The notes: generated by a model not told the origin, from the sequence alone. A stretch of 7,814 nucleotides of DNA from an uncultured Mogibacterium sp. (GCF_938039775.1 NZ_CALHTQ010000009.1:1-7814); one strand, 5' to 3'. Counted from the first letter of the stretch, positions 1-7,081 are shown. Made by a program: numbers and translations.

Positions 1-361
1 AAGAACCTACTATCATGAAAGTAGCTATGGAAATCCAACCTAGAATTCTGCCGTCGCCCGATTTAACAAGTGACATCGTCAAGCATCCGCTAGACATAAC
101 GGCCCCGAAACCAAACATAATGCTGCCAACCGGAAGCGCCACTAACGAAAAGCTTGTAATATATCCATCGGTTACCAATCCTGTAAGAACAAATATGTTA
201 TAGAGTATCGACTCTGTAAAAATTGTTGCAAATAGAAGCAGTAAATTATAATTTCTGCTCTCAAGATATACGTCTCTTATTGTGCCCATATAACATATTC
301 TGCTTTTCTTAAGCACAAATCCAAATGCGAGCCCAACTAGTAATCCACAAAATAAAGCCAT
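1..361 (-). CDS. YeeE/YedE (TsuA-like) family membrane protein, N-terminal part
   Basis: Partial gene on the minus strand running off the left edge; 120 codons are visible from ATG at 361-359. The frame has a TAG five codons upstream, and GGAG (366-369 as CTCC on plus) lies 4 nt before the ATG, so this start is well supported. The translation is very hydrophobic. Two signatures match the YeeE/YedE family, which includes the thiosulfate importer TsuA: an N-terminal GFVLKKSRICYMGTIRD (about residues 14-30, Cys23), like the family's G-F-x-L-x-R-S-x-x-C-x-x-G-x-x-R-D, and a GFGAVMSSGC segment (Cys93) followed by KSGDGR, like the family's G-x-G-M-x-x-x-G-G-C...G-E-G. In TsuA, conserved cysteines take part in thiosulfate passage. 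The likely role is uptake of thiosulfate or a similar sulfur compound through the cytoplasmic membrane; the substrate is inferred from family only. No partner gene is visible. Confidence 0.8.
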   Translation of the reverse strand, partial: MALFCGLLVGLAFGFVLKKSRICYMGTIRDVYLESRNYNLLLLFATIFTESILYNIFVLTGLVTDGYITSFSLVALPVGSIMFGFGAVMSSGCLTMSLVKSGDGRILGWISIATFMIVGS

Positions 362-542
362 AATACTCCAATTCTAATTAGTGCATAAATGTATAAATAT
401 GTACGTAGATCAAAAGTGATAACACTTACTTTATTTATGAAACGGTTCGTGTATTTTGTCTGTATTCTAAAATACACTATTTACGTACACTATGCATTTT
501 ACATTATTTTTTCACCTAATTCTTTCATGTATTTCGCATATG

Positions 543-582
543 GAAATAATTTATATGTGTCCATGCGTTAATAAATTATTTC
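543..582. repeat. 12-bp perfect inverted repeat upstream of the promoter
   Basis: GAAATAATTTAT (543-554) is exactly complementary in reverse to ATAAATTATTTC (571-582), with a 16-base spacer. It lies 13 bases upstream of the -35 element at 596. No T-run follows on either strand, so it is not a typical terminator. It could be an operator or an AT-rich cruciform-prone element; function is unknown. Confidence 0.5.
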
Positions 583-595
583 AATAATATATCGT

Positions 596-625
596 TTGAT
601 GATTCATTTCGTGTAATAATATAAT
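596..625 (+). promoter_or_regulatory. Sigma-A-type promoter for the 677-1345 gene
   Basis: TTGATG (596-601) and a perfect TATAAT (620-625) are separated by 18 bases. Transcription would begin near 632, giving a leader of about 45 nt before the ribosome site GTGAGGA (661-667) and ATG at 677. The call rests on sequence match only. Confidence 0.65.
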
Positions 626-676
626 CCGCATTTACATTAGGGTATTTAGACAAATTTTTAGTGAGGATTATTATTA

Positions 677-1345
677 ATGAAGTTAAGACAAATTAAAGAA
701 AGTTCAAATCGCACTGCGAACAAAATCTCATACAGCCGCGGTATCAAGCGATTGCCGTTTCCAATCATACTCTGTGTTGCAATGATTCTGGCAACATCTC
801 TCATCTATTTTTCTGTAGCTACCACAGATGGTGGAGCTGATAATAGCCGTGGATTTAGTTTTCGCAAAGCAATAACACATCAATCTAAAAAGGCAAAAGT
901 TAATGATAAGCGTTCTAAATCTGGAGATGATAAACAGAAAGTAGCTTCTGATACTAGCACGACATCAGTTAATAGCCAGGCTCAGAGCGATAACAAAACC
1001 GATTCATCTTCTAAGAAGAAGGAGTTGGATGAAAAGAAAAAAGCTACTTTAGCCAAAGAAAAATCATCTACAAACTCTGAAAGCAAAGGGAAAACTTGGG
1101 TTCCTCCTGTGTATAAATATGTAAACCATCCTGCAGAGACACGTACTGTTACGACATACTCGTGTAAAGGTGGCACATTCTCTTCGATGGATGCTCTACG
1201 TGATGCACAGCAGAAATATATTAGCCGTAATCACTTGCCTGGATGTGATGGAACTTTCTCAAACATTCAGGAGACTACAAGAACCGAAGTGGTAAAACCG
1301 GCTTGGACAGAGAAAGTCCTTGTAAAGGAAGGTTATTGGAAATAA
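677..1345 (+). CDS. Single-pass membrane protein with Ser/Lys-rich linker and small extracytoplasmic domain
   Basis: 222 aa, unrecognised as a named family. GTGAGGA ends 9 nt before the ATG, and translation ends with tandem stops TAA TAG. Residues 1-26 are basic and likely cytoplasmic; 27-49 form one hydrophobic helix (PFPIILCVAMILATSLIYF...). Residues 50-138 are a low-complexity Lys/Ser/Asp linker suited to crossing the cell wall. Residues 140-222 are a compact domain: an arm with W141 and HPAETRTV (151-158), Cys163, the segment GTFSSMDALRDAQQKY, H186, Cys190, then a second arm TRTEVVKPAW (W210), VLVKEGYW (W221). The arms recall the 'HPA-E/T-x-x-V' linkers around small C2H2-like modules of clostridial and actinobacterial surface proteins. 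Here the usual second Cys and first His of such a module seem to be replaced (Gly, Gln), leaving two Cys that may form a disulfide. That relation is inference. It has no sorting signal and stands alone between the promoter at 596 and the terminator at 1390. Confidence 0.75.
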   Translation: MKLRQIKESSNRTANKISYSRGIKRLPFPIILCVAMILATSLIYFSVATTDGGADNSRGFSFRKAITHQSKKAKVNDKRSKSGDDKQKVASDTSTTSVNSQAQSDNKTDSSSKKKELDEKKKATLAKEKSSTNSESKGKTWVPPVYKYVNHPAETRTVTTYSCKGGTFSSMDALRDAQQKYISRNHLPGCDGTFSNIQETTRTEVVKPAWTEKVLVKEGYWK

Positions 1346-1389
1346 TAGCTATTAAATCTCACTTAACACTTGATATTTTCACACAAGAC

Positions 1390-1423
1390 AAAACCCACTG
1401 CACCTTTTGGCACAGTGGGTTTT
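1390..1423. terminator. Bidirectional Rho-independent terminator between convergent genes
   Basis: AAAACCCACTG (1390-1400) pairs perfectly with CAGTGGGTTTT (1413-1423) around a 12-base loop. On plus, the stem runs into GGGTTTTTATTG, ending the 677-1345 transcript. On minus, it is followed by TTTTGTCTTG and would serve the 1472-2827 gene, whose stop codon lies about 50 bases away. Confidence 0.88.
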
Positions 1424-1471
1424 TATTGCTTTTATTGTTTGCTAACTGACTGTCAGCCTGCTCTTAGAGCA

Positions 1472-2827
1472 TTATGCTCTCTTTCTTCTGTATGTAACAA
1501 CACCAGCAAGTGTTGCACCAGCTAGAACGAACATGATTGCAAATGCAAAAGCACTTGAGCTATCTCCTGTCTTTACGACCTTCGCACGCACTGGAGCTTT
1601 CTTAACTATTCCTGGTGTTCCAGGCTTTGGAGTCTTATTGGATCCAGTTACTGTGAAGCATGCAGTTGCGGGATTTCCACATCTAAACTTAGCTTTAATA
1701 GTATGCTTTCCTGTGCTTAGGCTTCTGATGTAATTCGCCTTAAGTGTAAGTACGACACTTCCTGGCTGTGCAGTGTAATTCTCTTTATCTACAGCCTTTC
1801 CATCTATTTCGATTCCCTGGAATCTGTCGAATACTCTTTCGCCTGGCTGATTCATATCTACTAGAGGATTCTCTATTTTAAATAGCAGATCTCCACCATT
1901 CCACACTGCATCGTTACCTACCGTAAATCTGTAACCATCCTCAGTATTGACAGGGTCTGGCTGTGGTGCTGGCTGTGGTGTAGGTGTTGGCACAACTGGC
2001 TGTGGCTGTGGAGTAGGCTGTGGCCTTACCGCATCATTCTCATCTGCTTCCTGAATAAGTATAAATGACATAGCAGGTGCATCCTTAAAGAAATCATCAT
2101 ATGTCTTACCACCGTCAACTGAGTACTTAAATATGTAACCGAGTCTCTTTCCTGTCCTGTTCTCAGGAATTGTTACATAGCAATTACCAGCAGTGTTGTC
2201 CTTTACATTAAGAGTTGCCTCTATATTCGTCGGCTTAAAGTTTGCTGTGTTACCTCCGGATTCACCTGAATATAGCTTAAGCTTAATATCATGTCCATTA
2301 TCAAGCTGTAAATTATATCCACTTGCACTTATTTTTAAGGTTTTTCCCTCTTTAGGAACCAAGTTAGTAGTTGGTACTCCTTCGTACTCAATGCCAACAC
2401 GGCTAAGAGTCTTTTCAACCTTGATATTTGATACTCTGATATCTTCAGTGTTCTTTATATTTTCATCGTTTACGTCTACTAAAGAACCCTTCTTGAATAC
2501 CACACCTGTATACTCTTTCTTCTGTCCAGCTAGAAAACGTATAAAGATAGTGTCATTTAAAAATCCAAAGTCATCATTAGGTCCTAAATCAACTTCCCTG
2601 CCATCAGAAGTGAGCAACTTTACATCTGCTTTACGATTCTGTGGAAATGGGTTAACTTTGAGCTTGCGATCGAACTTTACTCTAATCTCCTGTGGTGCAG
2701 CCCATCTTGCATCAACTGGCTTAGCATTGAACTCAGCTGCTGAAACGCTCGGTAGTACAGCTCCACTGGTTAGGAGTAGCGCAGCCGACAGAATTACTGT
2801 TGAAAACTTTTTTAAAAATTTTCTCAT
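1472..2827 (-). CDS. Cell-wall-anchored Ig-like surface protein (451 aa)
   Basis: The open frame extends to an ATG at 2857, but that ATG has no ribosome site. The ATG at 2827 has AGAGG (2837-2841 as CCTCT on plus) 9 nt upstream and begins directly with a signal peptide, so I place the start there. In 451-aa numbering: signal peptide 1-30 (MRKFLKKFSTVILSAALLL..., cleavage after SVSA); a first beta-rich region about 32-135 resembling bacterial Ig-like/SbsA-type folds; a second Ig-like region about 140-260; a Pro/Gln/Thr-rich linker about 268-292; an X2-like Ig domain about 299-394 (VWNGGDLLF...IEIDGKAV...NYTAQPGSVVLTLKANYI); then KKAPVRAKVVKTGDSSS (VVKTG at 417-421), a membrane helix about 426-446 and RRKRA. 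The protein is probably exported and linked to peptidoglycan by a sortase, though V-V-K-T-G departs from L-P-x-T-G. Ligand unknown. The C-terminal domain and anchor are paralogous to those of the 3074-5449 product; terminators separate the two genes. Confidence 0.85.
   Translation of the reverse strand: MRKFLKKFSTVILSAALLLTSGAVLPSVSAAEFNAKPVDARWAAPQEIRVKFDRKLKVNPFPQNRKADVKLLTSDGREVDLGPNDDFGFLNDTIFIRFLAGQKKEYTGVVFKKGSLVDVNDENIKNTEDIRVSNIKVEKTLSRVGIEYEGVPTTNLVPKEGKTLKISASGYNLQLDNGHDIKLKLYSGESGGNTANFKPTNIEATLNVKDNTAGNCYVTIPENRTGKRLGYIFKYSVDGGKTYDDFFKDAPAMSFILIQEADENDAVRPQPTPQPQPVVPTPTPQPAPQPDPVNTEDGYRFTVGNDAVWNGGDLLFKIENPLVDMNQPGERVFDRFQGIEIDGKAVDKENYTAQPGSVVLTLKANYIRSLSTGKHTIKAKFRCGNPATACFTVTGSNKTPKPGTPGIVKKAPVRAKVVKTGDSSSAFAFAIMFVLAGATLAGVVTYRRKRA
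1547..1627 (-). repeat. Duplicated anchor-coding block, copy 1
   Basis: This 81-base stretch aligns without gaps to 3149-3229 with 10 mismatches by my hand count. It encodes the KKAPVR-x-KVVKTGDSSSAF anchor block of the 451-aa surface protein. Confidence 0.8.
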
Positions 2828-2836
2828 GTTACGGTT

Positions 2837-2841
2837 CCTCT
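2837..2841 (-). promoter_or_regulatory. Ribosome binding site that sets the 2827 start
   Basis: On minus this reads AGAGG (in AACGAGAGGAACC), 9 nt before ATG 2827-2825. The upstream in-frame ATG at 2857 is preceded only by AT-rich sequence with no SD at a usable distance. Confidence 0.7.
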
Positions 2842-2884
2842 CGTTTTTCTTAATCATTTTGCTAATAATGTACCCATTTATTCT

Positions 2885-2912
2885 ACTATAAATAACTATC
2901 TATTTCTATAAA
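2885..2912 (-). promoter_or_regulatory. Possible promoter for the 451-aa surface protein
   Basis: On minus, TTTATA (2912-2907) and TATAGT (2890-2885) are separated by 16 bases. The -10 matches five of six consensus positions and the -35 four of six, in a very AT-rich stretch, so chance matches are likely. The spacing to the 2827 start leaves a leader of about 50 nt. Confidence 0.35.
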
Positions 2913-2996
2913 TTAAACTAAAATAGTCTTGATTAAACGTATTAATTATATTCATTTCCTGTTGTTTCCCTTTCTTATTTTTGATAAATATAATAA

Positions 2997-3030
2997 AAAA
3001 ACACTGTACCCAATTAGAATACAGTGTTTT
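2997..3030 (-). terminator. Rho-independent terminator of the 791-aa surface protein gene
   Basis: AAAACACTGTA (2997-3007) pairs perfectly with TACAGTGTTTT (3020-3030) around a 12-base loop. Read on minus, the stem is followed by TTTTTTTATTATATTT, a strong U-tract. It lies 44 bases past the stop codon and isolates this gene from the next leftward gene. Confidence 0.9.
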
Positions 3031-3073
3031 GCACTGATGTAATTCTTACAAATACATCTTTATATATTTTATA

Positions 3074-5449
3074 TTATACCCTTTTTCGTCTGCAGAAGTA
3101 AATACTTGCAAGAGCTACACTTGCCATAATTAAAGCAACTGTGTATATAAAAGCACTTGAGCTATCGCCAGTCTTTACGACCTTAGTGCGTACTGGAGCT
3201 TTTTTAACTACTCCTAGTGTCCCAGGCTTACCATTTCTTCCTGGCTTGGTTATCGTACCAGCTCCAGCATTTGGCTTAAATCCAGCAACAATGAAGCTAG
3301 TCTCTACAGCTCCATTTCTAAAGAAAATCTTAGCATTGTGATTGCCGTTAGCGAGAGTCTTAAGATAAGACTTCTTGAAAGCAACTCTAGCGCTTCCCTT
3401 TGTCACCGTGTAGTTATCAGCAGATACTAATACACCATCTACCGTAACGTGTGAGAAGTTGTCGTAAGTGTCTTCATCGTTTGACTTTTCTTTTACCACA
3501 ATCGTGAAAGTCTCGTCTTCTCCGTTCCACTTCAAAGAATCTCCGTTTACAACGTAGTACTCGGCATCTGGAGTTTCGCCGTACTCGATTACATTGTTGT
3601 AGATAGACATCGTATTCATCAGGAACTTGACCTTATCTCCGTCCTGGCTGAACTTAACCTTAACCGGCTTTCCATCCTTATCGATGTAATATACCTGCTT
3701 TACATTCTTTCCTGCAGGAACTTTACGGGTTACTTCAAATGATCCATGCGCTAACTTCGAGATTTCCACACGAGCCATGTTGATCGTGTCAATATCTACA
3801 ACCTCATAGTCTTTTCCTTCAAATCCAGTTACTGAGTTATTCGGCAGAACTCTCTCATTCAAAGCGTACTTGCCCTCTGTTCCGAAGTTTAGTCCAGTGA
3901 GCTGCACATTGTCGTCATAGCTAGATATAACTGAGTCGTGCTTATGATCATCAGCCTTGTCAAATACTGTGAGCGAGAGAACATTTCTACAGCTCAAGTG
4001 GTCGTAAGGGTGCTTGCCAGAGTTCCACTCCGATTTATCCTTTACAGTAAGCGGAAATGAGTCCATTGCATATGTATTTCCATCAACTTCAATCATGTAG
4101 TTGTTGTCCTCGATGAGGTCACATTCGATAAATCCGTCCTCGTCTGACGTTACCGTCACTGTGTCGATTGGGCTGGTGAGCTTGAACTTCACGTTTGGCG
4201 CTGGCGTCTCGTTGCCCTGCTTATCCTTATAAAAAACTGGTAGCTGAACCTTTACTCGCTTCTGGTTATCCGTTCCAGCGGTAGGCTTAGTGCTCTTTGT
4301 TAGCACTAGCTTATCTACGACTTTACCATCGATCTTGTAGTTCTGTGGTAGAGCTCCATTCTTGTTAAGTGTGATGTATGCGTTATCCATCTCATATTCG
4401 CTGTCGTGAATAGAAATAATATAGTTATTATCTTTAACTACAGATAATCCCTTGAGCTTCGAATCTGCAGAGACAACATTAGCCTCATGCTGCTGTGTTG
4501 TGCTGTTGTAAACGGAGAACTTAACCGACTTATTTACAGGAACTTCGTGCCCATTTACCTTTTCATATATAGGTAGCTCAGTTAGCTTAACCTTCTCAGA
4601 TTCATACACCTTTGCATAGTCAGAAGGCTTGTATTTGCCATTCTCATCAGGCTTTACAGGTGTTTCATCTTCTTTAGGTCCCGATTTATTAAGCTTCTTC
4701 CATAGATCCGGATAGATATAAATGTCCATTACCGTTGCCTTGGTTAAGTTCGGCTCAAAATCAGTCTCGGGATACGAGATATACACGTCGTCTTCCGAGT
4801 ACTTACTTATGTCTACACCGTTGATAGTAATTGGATTTTTTGCATTGATGTCAAATACGTTTCCATCCTTTAGAGACACGTATACATGAACGTTTTTCTT
4901 CTGGAACTTAACGTCCACCGTTTCAGCGTAGTCAGGTTTCGACGATGTGAGTTTGCCATCTGCTTCAGCGATATCTAGGCTTAGAGATACTGCATTTTCC
5001 TTAGGCTTAGTGTTATCGCTGCTCTGTCCACCCTTCTTAATCTGCTCCCATGCTTCGGGGTAGATGTACAGGTCGAGCATAGCCGTCTTCTTAACCGACG
5101 GATCGAAGTCAGTCTCAGGATATGAGAATATGACAAGCGAATCCTTGTACTTATTCAAATCAACACCGTTCATAGAGATATGAGCATCGCTATCTACCTC
5201 AACCTCTGAGCCTGGCTTGAAAATCATGTTAACTTTAACAAACTTCTTCTCATGCTTTGCCGTAATTTCTTCGACATTGCTCGGCGCAACGCAAGTGATT
5301 TTGCCATCTGCGTCTGTAACCTTAATCTCTGTCCTCGCCTTATCCTGCGCAGCTACTGTCCACATAGTCGCTGGCATCATTGTAAAGACAAGCATTAAGG
5401 TCATCAGAGCAACTATGACTCTGGTTAAATTCTTTCTTAAATAAGTCAT
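3074..5449 (-). CDS. Multi-domain cell-wall-anchored surface protein (791 aa)
   Basis: ATG at 5449 follows AGGAGA by 4 nt. Domains: signal peptide 1-34 (basic start, hydrophobic core, cleavage after VAA); a tandem pair of about 90-residue units, about 49-139 and 164-254, each ending in I/V-x-x-SYPETDFxP...LYIYPxxW; a second tandem pair of Cna-B-like or transthyretin-like beta domains, about 284-385 and 396-499 (VKL-ELPIYEKVNGHEVP and VKVQLPVFYKDKQGNETP, with shared EDNNY/KDNNY cores); a beta-rich region about 505-625 (KVPAGKNVKQVYYIDKDGKP); an X2-like Ig domain about 630-722; a Gly/Pro/Lys linker; then KKAPVRTKVVKTGDSSS (VVKTG 757-761), a membrane helix about 766-785 and CRRKRV. It is likely a sortase-anchored adhesin or ligand-binding protein; the ligand cannot be read from the sequence. 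I cannot name the YPETDF domain. The gene is monocistronic by its flanking terminators, but I find no clear promoter in the 171-base gap upstream. Confidence 0.87.
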   Translation of the reverse strand: MTYLRKNLTRVIVALMTLMLVFTMMPATMWTVAAQDKARTEIKVTDADGKITCVAPSNVEEITAKHEKKFVKVNMIFKPGSEVEVDSDAHISMNGVDLNKYKDSLVIFSYPETDFDPSVKKTAMLDLYIYPEAWEQIKKGGQSSDNTKPKENAVSLSLDIAEADGKLTSSKPDYAETVDVKFQKKNVHVYVSLKDGNVFDINAKNPITINGVDISKYSEDDVYISYPETDFEPNLTKATVMDIYIYPDLWKKLNKSGPKEDETPVKPDENGKYKPSDYAKVYESEKVKLTELPIYEKVNGHEVPVNKSVKFSVYNSTTQQHEANVVSADSKLKGLSVVKDNNYIISIHDSEYEMDNAYITLNKNGALPQNYKIDGKVVDKLVLTKSTKPTAGTDNQKRVKVQLPVFYKDKQGNETPAPNVKFKLTSPIDTVTVTSDEDGFIECDLIEDNNYMIEVDGNTYAMDSFPLTVKDKSEWNSGKHPYDHLSCRNVLSLTVFDKADDHKHDSVISSYDDNVQLTGLNFGTEGKYALNERVLPNNSVTGFEGKDYEVVDIDTINMARVEISKLAHGSFEVTRKVPAGKNVKQVYYIDKDGKPVKVKFSQDGDKVKFLMNTMSIYNNVIEYGETPDAEYYVVNGDSLKWNGEDETFTIVVKEKSNDEDTYDNFSHVTVDGVLVSADNYTVTKGSARVAFKKSYLKTLANGNHNAKIFFRNGAVETSFIVAGFKPNAGAGTITKPGRNGKPGTLGVVKKAPVRTKVVKTGDSSSAFIYTVALIMASVALASIYFCRRKRV
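3149..3229 (-). repeat. Duplicated anchor-coding block, copy 2
   Basis: Counterpart of 1547-1627, encoding the same anchor block in the 791-aa protein. The Ig domains just N-terminal to it are clearly more diverged than this block. Confidence 0.8.
4688..5305 (-). repeat. Tandem protein repeat encoding two YPETDF units
   Basis: Two diverged coding units, about 5305-5033 and 4960-4688, lie about 116 codons apart. Shared landmarks are DGK-I/L-T at the start, NGVD-L/I-x-KY in the middle, SYPETDF at residues 109-115 and 225-231, and YIYP-E/D-x-W near the end. They are joined by short Lys/Asp/Thr linkers. Confidence 0.8.
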
Positions 5450-5490
5450 TTATTCTCCTAGCTTCCCTCTTAATTAATAGTAGTAACTAA

Positions 5491-5542
5491 AAAGCTCTTA
5501 ATCATTGACTACTTTAATAAGCAATCTTGGATTAAGAGCTTT
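5491..5542 (-). terminator. Rho-independent terminator of gadB
   Basis: AAAGCTCTTAATC (5491-5503) and GATTAAGAGCTTT (5530-5542) form a 13-bp perfect stem around a 26-base loop. The loop can add a short ATTG/CAAT helix. On minus, the distal arm runs into CTTTTTAG, a short U-tract; on plus no T-run follows. It lies about 80 bases past the gadB stop. Confidence 0.78.
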
Positions 5543-5620
5543 GAGATATTAGTTTACCATTCAAAAATTTGTTTTTTAAATAGATATTTTCAATGTAGAA
5601 TTAGTATAAATATGCATTTT

Positions 5621-7069
5621 CTATCTACCACTATGATCGAATCCCTTAGAATCTACGTTGTCATTATTAGGTAAAATAACACGTGAGTTATTCAGAATCT
5701 CAATCTGTTTCTTCATGTCATTAATGCAGAGCATCGCTAGATTCATTCCGAAATCCTGTCTAAGCACTAGTCTCTGTACATCGATATCCTTGATATTCTC
5801 TGGCATTGGATATGCCGGTACCATCCAGCCCTGCATACGTAGACGGTCTGCTAAATCATAAAGTGTCCACTCTACATTAACATCACTTTTGAGCTTCCAG
5901 CAGACAATTGGAATCTGCTCTGCACCCTCAAGCACTTCAAAAATGCCCATCTTCTCAATCTCGGAAGCCATGTATCTAGCAACCTCTAGGGTCCGCTCAT
6001 GGATTTCTTTGTATCCCTTAAATCCATTTCTAAGCAGCATATAATACTGTCCGACAATTTGCGAAGCACTATGAGAGAAGTTAATCGCCATAGTTGCTTC
6101 TTTACCGCCGAGATAGCTTACCCAGAATATTAATTCCTCAGGGAGAGCTTCCTTACTGCGCCAGATTACCCAGCCAACTCCTGGATATACAAGCCCGTAC
6201 TTATGTCCAGAAGTGCTTATCGACCACACGTTCTTAAGTCGGAAATCCCACTCTAGTTCTGGATCGATAAATGGAGTGACCATACCACCGGAAGCAGCGT
6301 CTACGTGAATCCGAATTGGCATATCAGGATGTTCAGTGTTATACTTCTCGACAAGATTATCGAGAGCCTTTACATCATCATATTTCCCTGTGTAAGTTAT
6401 ACCAAGTATAGCTACAATCCCAATAGTATACTCGTCAACATAATCCATTACCGTATCCATATTTAATGACATGTGATCAAGATCTATTGGCACAGTTCTC
6501 ATCTCTATGTCCCAGTAGCGGCAGAACTTCTCCCAGCACACCTGGTAAGCCGATGAAATTACGAGATTTGGTCTTCTCTTAGTAAATCTATTTACACCAG
6601 CTGCATCTGCTAGCTTTTTCCATCTAAATAGCATTGATAGTCCACCGAGCATGCACGCTTCAGATGAACCAACCGTTGAAGTTCCGAGCGGTTCTTCACT
6701 TTTGTCTACATTCCACAACTTTCCAATAATGTCTACGCATCGATTTTCAAGATCTGCGGTCATTGGATATTCATCCTTATCAATCGCATTCTTTTCAAAA
6801 TTCTCAGCCATCAGTTTTGTTGCCTCTGGTTCCATATATGTCTGACAAAATGTTGCAAGATTCTGTGTCGCATTACCCTCAATGCTTAGGTACTGTCTGA
6901 TCATCTCTGCAGCTACTCCTGGTGCAACTGGCTCATCATTTATCTTATCCTTTGGCATTGCAGCACCGCTAGTCTCTGTACCGAAAATAGGTGTGCGGTA
7001 ACCCGTATCATCATTCAAAGAAGATAGACTATCATTCAGTTTTACTTCGTTATTTTCCGAATTTCTCAT
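5621..7069 (-). CDS. gadB: Glutamate decarboxylase (PLP-dependent)
   Basis: Converts L-glutamate to GABA and CO2, consuming a cytoplasmic proton. The frame opens at ATG 7090, but only the third in-frame ATG, at 7069, has a ribosome site (AGAGG, 7 nt upstream), giving 482 aa, close to the 466 of E. coli GadB. Family landmarks in 482-aa numbering: GNATQNLATFCQTYMEPEA (about 65-83), DKDEYPMTADLENRCVDIIG (about 97-116), GTSTVGSSEACMLGG with the cofactor-phosphate serines, QVCWEKFCRYWD, TYTGKYDD, HVDAASGG with Asp257 facing the pyridine nitrogen, and STSGHKYG with Lys290 as the PLP-binding lysine. Then come GWVIWR, YLGG...INFSHSASQ and QGWMVPAYPMP. The C-terminus ends KGFDHSGR; its His479 lies where E. 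coli GadB has the SFKHT histidine that closes the active site at neutral pH. All key residues appear intact. Upstream is a decayed stretch that seems to include a gadC tail; downstream is its own terminator. Confidence 0.96.
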   Translation of the reverse strand: MRNSENNEVKLNDSLSSLNDDTGYRTPIFGTETSGAAMPKDKINDEPVAPGVAAEMIRQYLSIEGNATQNLATFCQTYMEPEATKLMAENFEKNAIDKDEYPMTADLENRCVDIIGKLWNVDKSEEPLGTSTVGSSEACMLGGLSMLFRWKKLADAAGVNRFTKRRPNLVISSAYQVCWEKFCRYWDIEMRTVPIDLDHMSLNMDTVMDYVDEYTIGIVAILGITYTGKYDDVKALDNLVEKYNTEHPDMPIRIHVDAASGGMVTPFIDPELEWDFRLKNVWSISTSGHKYGLVYPGVGWVIWRSKEALPEELIFWVSYLGGKEATMAINFSHSASQIVGQYYMLLRNGFKGYKEIHERTLEVARYMASEIEKMGIFEVLEGAEQIPIVCWKLKSDVNVEWTLYDLADRLRMQGWMVPAYPMPENIKDIDVQRLVLRQDFGMNLAMLCINDMKKQIEILNNSRVILPNNDNVDSKGFDHSGR

Positions 7070-7076
7070 TTCAGTA

Positions 7077-7081
7077 CCTCT
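7077..7081 (-). promoter_or_regulatory. Ribosome binding site that sets the gadB start
   Basis: AGAGG on minus (in AAAAGAGGTACTG), 7 nt before ATG 7069-7067. The upstream ATG pair at 7090 and 7087 follows CATTGTCAATTA, which has no SD, and the AGAGG itself would lie inside that longer reading frame. Confidence 0.75.

Larger units (their letters stand above)
362..676. other. Divergent AT-rich intergenic region
   Basis: This 315-base gap separates the leftward YeeE-like gene from the rightward gene at 677. It holds a 6-bp inverted repeat TGTATT-ctaa-AATACA (461-476), a 12-bp inverted repeat (543-554 with 571-582) and a rightward promoter (596-625). The sequence TACGTA occurs twice (402-407 and 482-487). 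A 60-codon open frame at 389-571 is present but has no ribosome site and an AT-driven composition, so I do not call it a gene. I see no convincing -35/-10 pair for the leftward gene. Confidence 0.6.

Noticed and set aside
15..203. 62-codon open frame on plus at the left edge
   Set aside because: It is the antisense of the YeeE-like membrane protein, whose family motifs are clear on minus.
389..571. 60-codon open frame on plus in the divergent gap
   Set aside because: No ribosome site, AT-driven composition (Tyr, Phe, Ile), and it overlaps the inverted repeat at 543-582; most likely chance.
2193..2891. 232-codon open frame on plus across the surface-protein gene
   Set aside because: It is antisense to a well-supported gene with signal peptide, domains and anchor, and has no ribosome site or family features.
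5543..5620. Search for a promoter of the 791-aa protein gene in the gap after gadB
   Set aside because: Several AT-rich hexamers exist but none pairs with a -35 at acceptable spacing, so no promoter is called.
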